Shown one piece after another: positions 1 to 6,810 of a stretch of 12,156 nucleotides of DNA. Made by a program: the position numbers and the translations under genes. Under the pieces are notes generated by a model. That model was not told the origin of the DNA, did not search any database, and saw only the letters and a list, made by a program, of their open reading frames with translations. The DNA lies in contig JAFTCU010000216.1 of NCBI GenBank assembly GCA_017454585.1, positions 1 to 12,156 on the forward strand, written 5' to 3'. The number at the start of each line of letters is the position of its first letter. Within the stretch, counting starts at the first letter, position 1. Source of the DNA: Thermoguttaceae bacterium. Lineage in GTDB: Bacteria > Planctomycetota > Planctomycetia > Pirellulales > Thermoguttaceae.

Positions 1-70
1 CATTACAGATTTTCCTTGTAGTTTACCCCGGCAAAACCCGGGCGGAAAAAGAACGAAGAAACAAATTCTG

Positions 71-129
71 CGGGGACGACGCTTCCAGCGTGGTCAGTGG
101 TTTTAACGACGCTGGAAGCGTCGTCCCCG
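71..129. repeat. Inverted pair of palindromic repeat units
   Basis: Two copies of one GC-rich unit face each other. The 21 bases at 71-91 are the exact reverse complement of 109-129, separated by 17 bases. The core of each unit, GACGCTTCCAGCGT or its complement, is itself nearly palindromic around a TCC/GGA centre. The pair could therefore form one long hairpin or two short ones in DNA or RNA. The same unit recurs at 238-264, 4577-4605 and 12075-12156, always between genes. No transposase is nearby. It behaves like a REP- or MITE-like interspersed element, but its mobilising system is not visible. Confidence 0.9.
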
Positions 130-305
130 TATTCGTTCACGTATGAGAAGGCCAGCGAGCGGTGGCAGTAATGCCACTGGAAAAACGTTTCCGCAGTCTG
201 GGCTTTTGCGGCCGGGCGGGCCCCGTCCCTTCGTATTGACGATGCTGGAAGCGTCGTCCCCGCAAAAAATCGTATGGGGCGATGCCGGAGGCGTTTTCCC
301 CGCAG
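130..305. repeat. Hairpin-rich non-coding stretch with two diverged repeat copies
   Basis: No convincing gene lies in positions 1-354. This part holds a perfect stem-loop GTGGCA-GTAA-TGCCAC (162-177), then a second, GGAAA-AACG-TTTCC (179-192). Two more copies of the palindromic repeat follow in the same orientation as the 109-129 copy: a near-intact one around 238-264 and a more diverged one around 275-303 (GGGGCGATGCCGGAGGCG then TTTTCCCC). The minus-strand reading frames crossing it consist mostly of translated repeat and are not credible genes. Positions 1-70 show nothing I can name. Confidence 0.7.
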
Positions 306-354
306 TGTTTGAAATTTGAAACGAAGACTCAAGTTTTTCCACGAGGCACTTATT

Positions 355-909
355 ATGGGCGCTCTTATTTTCTGGGTCATAATCATCTTTTTCTTCTATA
401 TTATTTCCAGATCAAAACTTGAAGAAAAGGAAGATCAAACGGCTCAATACTGGAAAGAAAAACTGGAAAAGAAGCAACGAAGGGCTCCAACGAACGTTTC
501 GTCAGGAATTTTCAGTCCTGCCGAATTTAGAACGGGCAGCGCGATGGCCGATCTGATCCCGATCTGGGAGGCGGCCGGGCGTGGAAAATACGAGATCGTG
601 GAGCAGAAACTTGCCGCTGGTACGGACGTGAACGAGCCGGACACGTTTTTTGGTGAAACGGCTCTCCACCGGGCGGCCAAGGAAGGTGACCTGAAAATGG
701 TTCAGATCCTGCTTAGCCACGGCGCGAGAGTGGACACCGAGAATCAATACGGAGAAACCCCTCTGCATTTTGCGATTCGGGGCCGCAACCCGGAAGTCGT
801 GCAGGCGATCCTGAAGCACGGGGGAGACCCTGACTTTAAGGATCATTTTGGCCGTACACCGGCACATTGCGCGAGATTTTATCCGGAGCTGCGCGATTGT
901 TTCGCCTGA
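355..909 (+). CDS. Small membrane-anchored ankyrin-repeat protein
   Basis: A protein of 184 residues. Residues 3-18 (ALIFWVIIIFFFYIIS) form one hydrophobic helix, followed by a charged, probably coiled segment (about 19-43) and a linker. Ankyrin repeats come next: a degenerate one at about 67-98, two clear ones at about 99-131 (GETALHRAAKEGD, VQILLSHGA) and 132-164 (GETPLHFAIRGRN, AILKHGGD), and a short cap. The helix with its charged flank suggests an N-terminal membrane anchor or uncleaved signal with the repeats on one face of the membrane. Ankyrin repeats bind proteins, but the partner is unknown. I chose ATG 355 because GAGG lies 8 bases upstream. A TTG at 316 would add 13 residues and has no better ribosome site. 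The upstream repeats and the downstream promoter suggest a single-gene unit. Confidence 0.8.
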   Translation: MGALIFWVIIIFFFYIISRSKLEEKEDQTAQYWKEKLEKKQRRAPTNVSSGIFSPAEFRTGSAMADLIPIWEAAGRGKYEIVEQKLAAGTDVNEPDTFFGETALHRAAKEGDLKMVQILLSHGARVDTENQYGETPLHFAIRGRNPEVVQAILKHGGDPDFKDHFGRTPAHCARFYPELRDCFA

Positions 910-920
910 TTCGCCCCCAC

Positions 921-948
921 TTGACAAAAAATGTTTTCGTGCTAAACT
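921..948 (+). promoter_or_regulatory. Sigma70-like promoter of the glnA unit
   Basis: TTGACA (921-926, a perfect -35) and TAAACT (943-948, -10) are separated by 16 bases, just after the ankyrin gene stop. Transcription would begin near 955, giving a leader of about 110 bases before glnA. The leader contains the hairpins described in the next two entries. Confidence 0.7.
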
Positions 949-962
949 TTAAAAGGTATTAA

Positions 963-978
963 GAAGCAAAGACGCTTT
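963..978 (+). promoter_or_regulatory. Candidate ANTAR-type hexaloop hairpin in the glnA leader
   Basis: GAAGC (963-967) can pair with GCTTT (974-978), with one G-U pair, around the six-base loop AAAGAC (968-973). Hairpins bound by ANTAR proteins are known to have six-base loops with A at position 1 and G at position 4, and this loop fits. Known sites are tandem. The only possible partner here is a weaker hairpin around 985-1002 with loop AGTCAA, which has A1 but not G4. The 3' arm of this hairpin is part of the 5' arm of the terminator-like stem (972-989), so the two structures exclude each other. The assignment is inference. Confidence 0.4.
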
Positions 979-1021
979 CAGGAACTGTGAGTCAATACGC
1001 AGTTTCCGAAAGCGTTTTTTT
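972..1021 (+). terminator. Terminator-like hairpin in the glnA leader (possible attenuator)
   Basis: Positions 972-989 pair with 998-1015 along 18 positions, with one A-C mismatch and two G-U pairs, around the loop AGTCAATA. A run of seven T (1015-1021) follows at once. This is the form of an intrinsic terminator. It lies downstream of the promoter at 921-948 and before glnA, so it would stop the glnA transcript early unless prevented. That is what an attenuator does. It could also simply end read-through from the ankyrin gene, if the promoter at 921-948 is not used. Confidence 0.75.
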
Positions 1022-1063
1022 ATGAACCCGTTCGCGGAATGACCGCAGAAAGAAAAGAGTAAA

Positions 1064-2437
1064 ATGGGTAAGTACACGAAAGAAGACATTTTAAGGATGG
1101 CCCGGGAAAACGACGTGCGTTTCATCCGCCTGCAGTTCACGGACCTGTACGGGATGATGAAAAACGTCGCCATTACGACCAGCCAGCTCGAAAAAGCGCT
1201 TAATAATCAGTGTATGTTCGACGGTTCCTCGATCGATGGTTTCGTGCGGATCGATGAGTCGGATATGTACCTGCACCCGGATTACGATTCGTGGGTCATT
1301 TTCCCGTGGCGGCCTCAGACGAACAAAGTGGCGCGGCTCATTTGTGATGTTTACCGCCCGGTGCGCGAGGCCAGGATCGTCTCGGGGCTCGATCAGCGCG
1401 TTCCGTTCGAGGGGTGCCCGCGGGGGATCCTGAAACGCGCCCTGAAAGAAGCCGAAGAAATGGGGTACTCCTTCAACGTTGGGCCGGAGTGCGAGTTCTT
1501 TCTCTTTCGTACCGACGAGGACGGGAAACCGACCACCCAGACGAGCGACCAGGCGAGTTATTTCGATTTGGGAACGATCGATTCGGGCGAGAACGTCCGC
1601 CGCGATATATGCCTGATGCTCGAAGAAATGGGTTTCGAGATCGAGGCGTCCCATCACGAAGTTGCTTATGGCCAGCACGAAATCGACTTTCGCTACGATG
1701 ACGCCCTGACGACCGCCGACCGCGTGGGAACGTTCAAGCTGGTGGTGAAAACCATTGCGAAATTCAACGGTCTGCACGCGACTTTTATGCCGAAGCCGAT
1801 TTACGGAATGGCGGGTTCCGGGATGCACATCAACGTTTCGCTCTTCACGAAAGACGGCAAAAACGCGTTTGACGATCCGTCCGACCCGCAGGGCAACGGT
1901 CTTTCCGAAACGGCTTACTATTTCATCGGGGGCCTTCTGGACCACATCAAAGGGATGGTCGCGATCACGAACCCGCTCGTGAACTCGTACAAACGGCTCG
2001 TCCCGGGTTATGAAGCTCCGTGCTATATCGCCTGGTCGCCGGCCAACCGCAGCCCGCTGATTCGGATCCCCACGGCCCGTGGAATGAGCACGCGCGTGGA
2101 GCTTCGCAATCCGGACCCGACGTGCAACCCGTACCTGGCGCTGGCGGTCGTTCTTCGTGCGGGTCTGGACGGGATCCGCCGGAAACTGACCCCGCCCGCT
2201 TCGGTCGATAAGAATATTTACCAGATGACTCCCGCAGAACGCGAAGAAGCCGGGGTGGACAGTCTTCCCGGTGGCCTGAAACGGGCAATCGAGGCGATGG
2301 ACCGTGACAAACTCATCCGGGAAACCCTCGGCGAACACGCTTACAGCCAGTACAAGGCCGCGAAAGAAAGGGAATGGGACGATTATCGGGTCCAGGTCCA
2401 TGAGTGGGAAGTGAAAAATTACTTGGGAAAATATTAA
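1064..2437 (+). CDS. glnA: Glutamine synthetase, type I-alpha
   Basis: This cytoplasmic enzyme joins ammonia to glutamate using ATP and is the entry point of nitrogen assimilation, working as a dodecamer. The 457 residues align along their whole length with Bacillus-type GlnA. Visible landmarks are [28 protein letters not shown] (41-69 region), the metal site GPECEFFLF (E142, E144), [11 protein letters not shown], the glutamate-binding flap [27 protein letters not shown] and [18 protein letters not shown]. Arg62 matches the residue used for glutamine feedback inhibition in the alpha class. The adenylylation Tyr loop of the beta class is absent, so control is probably by feedback and transcription. 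Compared with the Bacillus protein as I recall it, there is an extra stretch of about 11 residues near 100-113, between DVY and PFEG. An AAGAG ribosome site precedes ATG 1064. The ANTAR regulator gene starts 7 bases after the stop. Confidence 0.97.
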   Translation: MGKYTKEDILRMARENDVRFIRLQFTDLYGMMKNVAITTSQLEKALNNQCMFDGSSIDGFVRIDESDMYLHPDYDSWVIFPWRPQTNKVARLICDVYRPVREARIVSGLDQRVPFEGCPRGILKRALKEAEEMGYSFNVGPECEFFLFRTDEDGKPTTQTSDQASYFDLGTIDSGENVRRDICLMLEEMGFEIEASHHEVAYGQHEIDFRYDDALTTADRVGTFKLVVKTIAKFNGLHATFMPKPIYGMAGSGMHINVSLFTKDGKNAFDDPSDPQGNGLSETAYYFIGGLLDHIKGMVAITNPLVNSYKRLVPGYEAPCYIAWSPANRSPLIRIPTARGMSTRVELRNPDPTCNPYLALAVVLRAGLDGIRRKLTPPASVDKNIYQMTPAEREEAGVDSLPGGLKRAIEAMDRDKLIRETLGEHAYSQYKAAKEREWDDYRVQVHEWEVKNYLGKY

Positions 2438-2444
2438 ATTAATC

Positions 2445-3020
2445 ATGGTTTCCAACCGGGTTTACATCGCTGGTCAAAAGCCCTCCTTTGTGGCGAAACT
2501 CGCGGCCATTCTGGAACGGAATGGTTTCGTCGTCGTGGGGAGTACAGACTCGGCAGACGAAGCCAAACGCCGCTGTAGGGAGCTTTACCCGGATATTTTC
2601 CTGACCTTGCAACGCCTGCGTGACGGAACCGGGTCGGAAACGGCCGAGATACTTCAGGATGTCGCACAGGGCGTAGTTTTACTCGACGCTGACTCGGCGG
2701 GGCTTGTGGACGATTCCAGCTCCGTGATTTACCTTCAAATGCCGGTTCATGAGGAGATCCTTGTGAACACGATGAACGTCCTTTCCCATGTCGGCGGCCG
2801 TATGCACTCACTGACCGGACGCATTTCGGAACTGGAAACGACCATTCGAGACCAGAAGCAGATCAACCGGGCCAAAGGGCTTGTGATGCGTATTTTCGCG
2901 ATGAGCGAGGAGGACGCTTACGCTTTCCTGCGCAAAGTTGCGATGAACCGCCGTGTCAAAATCGCCGAGGCCGCGCTGATCGTGCTTAACGAGTACGGAA
3001 GCGGTAAGGATACGCCATGA
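2445..3020 (+). CDS. ANTAR-domain RNA-binding response regulator with degenerate receiver
   Basis: A protein of 191 residues. The C-terminal part, about 127-182, is an ANTAR domain: a coiled start (ELETTIRDQKQINRAKGLVM) then RIFAMSEEDAYAFLRKVAMNR and IAEAALIVL. ANTAR proteins such as AmiR, NasR and EutV bind tandem hairpins in nascent RNA and prevent termination. The N-terminal part, about 4-115, has the pattern of a receiver domain but has lost its active site. The acidic pair after strand 1 is replaced (IAGQKP), the phospho-acceptor position after PDIFLT is Leu55, and the usual Lys-Pro of strand 5 is Met-Pro (LQMPV). Phosphorylation is therefore unlikely, and it may be controlled by a ligand or partner, as AmiR is by AmiC. 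No partner gene is visible here. The gene sits 7 bases after glnA without a clear ribosome site, so translational coupling is likely. Its target may be the glnA leader. Confidence 0.88.
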   Translation: MVSNRVYIAGQKPSFVAKLAAILERNGFVVVGSTDSADEAKRRCRELYPDIFLTLQRLRDGTGSETAEILQDVAQGVVLLDADSAGLVDDSSSVIYLQMPVHEEILVNTMNVLSHVGGRMHSLTGRISELETTIRDQKQINRAKGLVMRIFAMSEEDAYAFLRKVAMNRRVKIAEAALIVLNEYGSGKDTP

Positions 3021-3055
3021 TGAGTAAATTCAAACTTTGGACTTAAAGGAATTTT

Positions 3056-4561
3056 ATGCTGATTTTAGCCTGTGACCTTGGAACCGGAGGAAATAAAGCC
3101 TCCCTTTACCGCGAAGATGGGACCCTGCTGGCTGCGGTTTTCGAGGGATACGAAACGTTTTACCCCCAGAGTGGTTTTCACGAACAGAAACCCGAGGACT
3201 GGTGGAACGCAGTCGTGATTTCCACACGCCGCCTGCTCGAAACCACGGGTGTGGATCCCACCGAAGTCACCGCGATGGCGCTTTCCGGGCACTCGTTGGG
3301 CCTCGTACCGCTCGATGATGCGGGAAATCTTCTGCTCGAATCGACCCCCATCTGGTCGGACTCCCGCGCGTCCGCCGAGGCTGAGGCGTTTTTCCAGTCG
3401 AACGACTACGAAACGTGGTACAAAACGACCGGCGCGGGCTTCCCTCCGGCGCACTACACACTTTTCAAACTGCTCTGGTATCGGGCACACCAGCCAGAAA
3501 TTTTCGCCCGAATGAAGCAGTTCGTCGGGACGAAAGACTACGTGAATTACCGTCTCACGGGCCGGATCGCCACGGACTTTTCCTACGCCTCCGGAACCGG
3601 CGCCTACGCGCTCGAAAAATGGGCGTACGACCCGGAGATCATCGCCGCGGCAGGGCTTTTGCCGGAGATTTTCCCGCAGATCGTCCCTTCGACGGAGATC
3701 CTCGGGACGCTGACGCCGGAAGCCGCGTCCGAGCTGGGACTTCCGCAGACGGTGCGCGTTGCTGCGGGCGGCGTCGATAATTCGTGCATGGCGCTCGGGG
3801 CGCGGGCGTTCAAAAGCGGGCGTTCTTACGCTTCTCTCGGATCGTCGAGCTGGATCGCGGTCAGCGACGAAAAACCGCTCCTTGACACGAAATTCTTCCC
3901 TTACGTTTTCACGCACGTCGTACCGGGCCAGTTCGCAAGCGCGACGGCGATTTTCTCGGCGGGCACAACGCTCAAATGGATCCGAGATCTCTGCTGCGCC
4001 GACCTGAAAGCCGAGTGCGAAAAAACGGGAGAAAACATTTACGCCCGCATGATGGAACTGGCGGCCGAGTCCCCCATCGGCTCGCGCGGCCTGCTTTTGA
4101 ACCCAACGTTTGCGGGAGGATCGTGCCTGGAACCCTCGCCGAAAATGCGTGGCGGGATCTTCAATCTTGACCTTTCGCACACGCGGTCGGACGTGATTCG
4201 TGCAACGCTGGAGGGGATCGCCCTGAACCTGCGTAAAGCCCTCGACGCCCTAGGCACACTGACGCACGTGGAGGAGCCGATCGTTCTGGTGGGCGGCGGC
4301 GCGATCAGCCCGGTCTGGCGGCAAATCTACGCGGACGTTTTTCATAAAACGGTCGAAAAGACGAACATCGACCAGGACGCCGCCTCACTGGGAGCCGCCG
4401 CCCTGGCCGCCGTCGGGACCGGTCTCTGGGAAAATTTCGATCGTATCGACGCGATCCACCAGACTCAAAGCGTAACAGAACCCGAAAATTCAGAGGCGTA
4501 TGAAGCAATTTTGCCGAAGTTTCTGAAGACGGCTGAATACTTGAGCGAACTGAGTGAATAA
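3056..4561 (+). CDS. FGGY-family carbohydrate kinase (xylulokinase-like)
   Basis: The 501 residues match the usual length of FGGY kinases, which phosphorylate pentoses, pentuloses, polyols or related sugars with ATP in the cytoplasm. The N-terminal phosphate loop is CDLGTGGNKASL (6-17), followed by ALSGHSLGLVPLD, and SDSRAS in the sugar-binding region. Asp241 in AAGGVDNSCMALGA is the expected catalytic base. The second FGGY signature is RGGIFNLDLSH...ATLEGI, and the ATP site GGGAISPVWRQIYAD and DAASLGAAALAAVG follow. Typical xylulokinases have SGQMHGLV where this has SGHSLGLV, so the substrate may not be xylulose and I give no symbol. AAGGA lies five bases before ATG 3056. The gene starts 35 bases after the ANTAR gene, so it may be read with glnA, but a metabolic link to nitrogen is not evident. 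Confidence 0.9.
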   Translation: MLILACDLGTGGNKASLYREDGTLLAAVFEGYETFYPQSGFHEQKPEDWWNAVVISTRRLLETTGVDPTEVTAMALSGHSLGLVPLDDAGNLLLESTPIWSDSRASAEAEAFFQSNDYETWYKTTGAGFPPAHYTLFKLLWYRAHQPEIFARMKQFVGTKDYVNYRLTGRIATDFSYASGTGAYALEKWAYDPEIIAAAGLLPEIFPQIVPSTEILGTLTPEAASELGLPQTVRVAAGGVDNSCMALGARAFKSGRSYASLGSSSWIAVSDEKPLLDTKFFPYVFTHVVPGQFASATAIFSAGTTLKWIRDLCCADLKAECEKTGENIYARMMELAAESPIGSRGLLLNPTFAGGSCLEPSPKMRGGIFNLDLSHTRSDVIRATLEGIALNLRKALDALGTLTHVEEPIVLVGGGAISPVWRQIYADVFHKTVEKTNIDQDAASLGAAALAAVGTGLWENFDRIDAIHQTQSVTEPENSEAYEAILPKFLKTAEYLSELSE

Positions 4562-4576
4562 CAGGTTTTCAACTCG

Positions 4577-4605
4577 CGGGGACGATGCCTCCAGTGTCAT
4601 CCCCG
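4577..4605. repeat. Decayed copy of the palindromic repeat
   Basis: CGGGGA (4577-4582) pairs with TCCCCG (4600-4605), and the inner part, GATGCCTCCAGTGTC, is a diverged form of the repeat core. It stands 15 bases after the kinase stop. It can form a hairpin and might help end transcription, but no T-run follows directly. Confidence 0.7.
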
Positions 4606-4666
4606 TATGTTTTATCTGCGCCGTTTGATTAATTGATAAAATTAAGGAAATTTCTGCCAGTACTCC

Positions 4667-4694
4667 TTGCAAAAATCTGTGTTTTTAGTATAAT
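4667..4694 (+). promoter_or_regulatory. Sigma70-like promoter of the betaine-lipid unit
   Basis: TTGCAA (4667-4672) and a perfect TATAAT (4689-4694) are 16 bases apart, in an AT-rich stretch. The start point would be near 4701, leaving a leader of about 50 bases before btaA. I looked for a repeated CTGTCAT-type Pho box around it and saw none. Confidence 0.65.
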
Positions 4695-4749
4695 TACTTA
4701 GAATAGTGTAATAATCCCATAACCAAATCTTTAAAACAGGAATTATACG

Positions 4750-5949
4750 ATGTCCCTGTCAGAAGCGCTCAATGCGAAAATTTTTAATCACGTACACGGA
4801 AACAATCTGGTTTATAACATTTGCTGGGAAGATCCTCGCATTGACCATCAAATGCTGAATCTCAGCCCTGCAGATAATGTCATGGTCATCACCAGCGCCG
4901 GCTGCAATGCTCTCGATTATATTTTGAAGGGATGCAATCATGTGTACGCTGTAGATATGAATTACCGCCAGAACGCGGTTCTCGATCTGAAAAAAGCTGC
5001 GGCGAAACTTCTTGATTATGAGAATTACTGGCAGCTCCTTGGGGAAGGCTGGCACCCCGATGCGGAAAAACTTTATAAAGAAGTCCTCCGGGACGCTTTG
5101 CCATTTGAGTCGAGAGATTTTTGGGACAAAAAAATTTATTACTTCAAAAATCGTAAATGCACATACTACTGGCACGGCACTTCCGGTTATTTCGCCCACA
5201 GTTTGAACCGATATATCAATTTTAAAGGTTGCCGTCAAATCGCTGACCAGCTTCTTGAAGCCAGGACGCTTGATGAACAGAAAGAATGTTACGAAAAACT
5301 GGAAAAGAAATTCTGGACCTCATTTATAAGATGGGCTCTGAATCGTAACACAACGCTCGCGCTCCTTGGTGTTCCGAAGTCTCAACGCATTCAGGTCGAA
5401 ACGCAATACAACGGCCAGATTTCTCTTTTCATGAAGGACTGCCTTGAAGCGGTTTTCTGTAAACTGCCAATTTCCGACAATTACTTCTGGCGGGTTTATC
5501 TGACCGGGCATTTTACGAAAGATTGCTGCCCTGAATACCTTAAAGAAGAAAATTTCCTCAAGCTGAAAAATGGTCTAGCTGACAAGGTGACGACCTACTC
5601 GATGTCTGTCGAGCAATTCCTGCGTAAACCCGAACTTTCGGGCGGTGTGAAAATCTCCCGCTTTATTCTTCTGGACCACATGGACTGGCTGGCCAATAAT
5701 CATTTCGAGTGGCTCGTGAGTGAATGGGAATCCATTCTTGAACGTGCGGCAGATCAGACACGTATTTTATGGCGTTCCGGTGGTTACCGCACCGATTTCC
5801 TTGAAAAAGTCGAAATCGACTTTGGGAAAGGCGTGAAGGAAAAAATTACCGATCATTTCCAGATGCACGAAGAAGAAACCGCTCGTTTGCACGAATTGGA
5901 TCGTGTACACACTTACGGCAGTTTCCACGTCGCGGACCTGATTCGTTAA
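4750..5949 (+). CDS. btaA: S-adenosylmethionine:diacylglycerol 3-amino-3-carboxypropyltransferase
   Basis: First step of betaine-lipid synthesis: it moves the 3-amino-3-carboxypropyl group of S-adenosylmethionine onto diacylglycerol, giving diacylglyceryl-homoserine at the membrane. The 399 residues are near the family length (DUF3419/BtaA, about 410). Family landmarks are VYNICWEDPRID (21-32), the SAM-binding strand VMVITSAGCNALDYIL (44-59) and the acidic loop VYAVDMNYRQNAVLDLKKA (65-83). Further on come the Trp-rich FKNRKCTYYWHGTSGYFAHS and, late in the protein, ILLDHMDWLANNHFEWLVSE and RILWRSGG. AGGAA lies 7 bases before ATG 4750. BtaB is encoded next, after 81 bases, which strongly supports the call. 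The start of this gene is visibly richer in A and T than glnA (23 of 60 G+C in 4801-4860, against 42 of 60 in 1381-1440). That hints at a separate origin but was sampled on single lines only. Confidence 0.92.
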   Translation: MSLSEALNAKIFNHVHGNNLVYNICWEDPRIDHQMLNLSPADNVMVITSAGCNALDYILKGCNHVYAVDMNYRQNAVLDLKKAAAKLLDYENYWQLLGEGWHPDAEKLYKEVLRDALPFESRDFWDKKIYYFKNRKCTYYWHGTSGYFAHSLNRYINFKGCRQIADQLLEARTLDEQKECYEKLEKKFWTSFIRWALNRNTTLALLGVPKSQRIQVETQYNGQISLFMKDCLEAVFCKLPISDNYFWRVYLTGHFTKDCCPEYLKEENFLKLKNGLADKVTTYSMSVEQFLRKPELSGGVKISRFILLDHMDWLANNHFEWLVSEWESILERAADQTRILWRSGGYRTDFLEKVEIDFGKGVKEKITDHFQMHEEETARLHELDRVHTYGSFHVADLIR

Positions 5950-5963
5950 TAGGTTGCAGTACC

Positions 5964-5985
5964 CGGGACCTGAAAACCCGTCCCG
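5964..5985 (+). other. Short hairpin between btaA and btaB
   Basis: CGGGAC (5964-5969) pairs with GTCCCG (5980-5985) around a ten-base loop. No T-run follows, so it is not a standard terminator. It could tune the relative amounts of the btaA and btaB messages or protect an mRNA end. Confidence 0.35.
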
Positions 5986-6030
5986 TAGAACCGATGAAGT
6001 GCTGCTAAGATGTAAGGACGTTGTTTCATC

Positions 6031-6810
6031 ATGAGTTTTGGCGATATAAAAATTTTGTACAACATGATCTTCCGCCACGGGCACGGAGCAAGCCACGCGG
6101 ACCGATTGAACGACTTTTATTCCAGTCAGGCGGGCGACTATGACAATTTCCGCAAGCGTTTTCTGATTGGTCGGTCTGAAATGATGAAACTGACTGCCGA
6201 GACTCAAAAAGACGCTATATGGGTCGATATGGGCGGCGGAACAGGGGCCAATCTCGAAAATATCGCCGAGCTGGTTCCCCAGATGAAGAAAATCTACATT
6301 GTGGACCTTGCGTCTTCCCTGTTGGAAGTCGCACGGGAACGCATTAAAAAGAACGGCTGGACCAACGTCGTCGCCGTTGAAGCGGATGCCACGACCTTTA
6401 CGCCCGATGAGGGTTACGCCGACATCGTGACCTTTTCTTATTCTTTGACAATGATCCCCGACTGGTTCGCGGCCCTTGATAACGCCCGGCGTATCCTGCG
6501 TCCCGGCGGAACGATCGGGTTGGTGGACTTTTTCGTTTCGCGCAAGTGGCCGGGGGAAAATCAGATACGCCACTCATGGTTCACGCGGAATTACTGGCCT
6601 GTTCATTTCAGCACGGATAATGTGTTTCTTTCTCACGACCATATTCCGTATCTGAACCGTTATTTCGAGATGACTCATTACGAAGATGGGTATCTTAAAA
6701 TCCCATACATCATGATCGTTCGTGTTCCTTATTATATTTTTATCGGGAAAAAACCGGATAACGGCGTAACGAGCGCGGAAACGGACCATCGTGATGAGTC
6801 AGTTGAATGA
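6031..6810 (+). CDS. btaB: Diacylglyceryl-homoserine N-methyltransferase
   Basis: Second step of betaine-lipid synthesis: three SAM-dependent methylations of the homoserine nitrogen give diacylglyceryl-N,N,N-trimethylhomoserine. The 259 residues form a class I methyltransferase. The N-terminal segment NDFYSSQAGDYDNFRKRFLIGR (27-48 region) resembles the start of the methyltransferase half of eukaryotic BTA1. Motif I is VDMGGGTGANLE (65-76), the acidic residue after strand 2 is in YIVDLASS (89-96), and EADATTF and SYSLTMIPDW follow, with RRILRPGGTIGLVDFFVSR (153-171) as the late motif. The ribosome site AAGGA (6014-6018) is 12 bases from ATG 6031, longer than usual, but no better in-frame start is seen. 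The 3' end overlaps the next gene. The call rests partly on the neighbour btaA. Taken alone, the protein could be read as a generic methyltransferase. Confidence 0.85.
   Translation: MSFGDIKILYNMIFRHGHGASHADRLNDFYSSQAGDYDNFRKRFLIGRSEMMKLTAETQKDAIWVDMGGGTGANLENIAELVPQMKKIYIVDLASSLLEVARERIKKNGWTNVVAVEADATTFTPDEGYADIVTFSYSLTMIPDWFAALDNARRILRPGGTIGLVDFFVSRKWPGENQIRHSWFTRNYWPVHFSTDNVFLSHDHIPYLNRYFEMTHYEDGYLKIPYIMIVRVPYYIFIGKKPDNGVTSAETDHRDESVE

Noticed and set aside
3..386. Minus-strand frame of 127 codons across the repeat cluster
   Set aside because: Most of it translates the palindromic repeats (DDASSVV and similar), and it runs into the ankyrin gene. No family or ribosome site.
1022..1042. 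Six-codon reading frame (MNPFAE) in the glnA leader, a possible leader peptide
   Set aside because: It starts directly after the T-run with no ribosome site and contains no codons tied to glutamine control. Most likely chance.
1091..2455. Open frame of 454 codons on the minus strand opposite glnA
   Set aside because: It mirrors a strongly conserved gene with GC-rich third positions, its protein is Arg/Val/His-rich with no recognisable family, and it has no ribosome site. It is a shadow frame.
3065..4180. Open frame of 371 codons on the minus strand opposite the FGGY kinase
   Set aside because: The product is very Arg-rich with no domain pattern and lies wholly within the kinase gene. It is a shadow frame.
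3056..4561. Firm naming of the kinase as XylB
   Set aside because: The substrate-side motif differs from typical xylulokinase and there is no xylose isomerase or transporter nearby.
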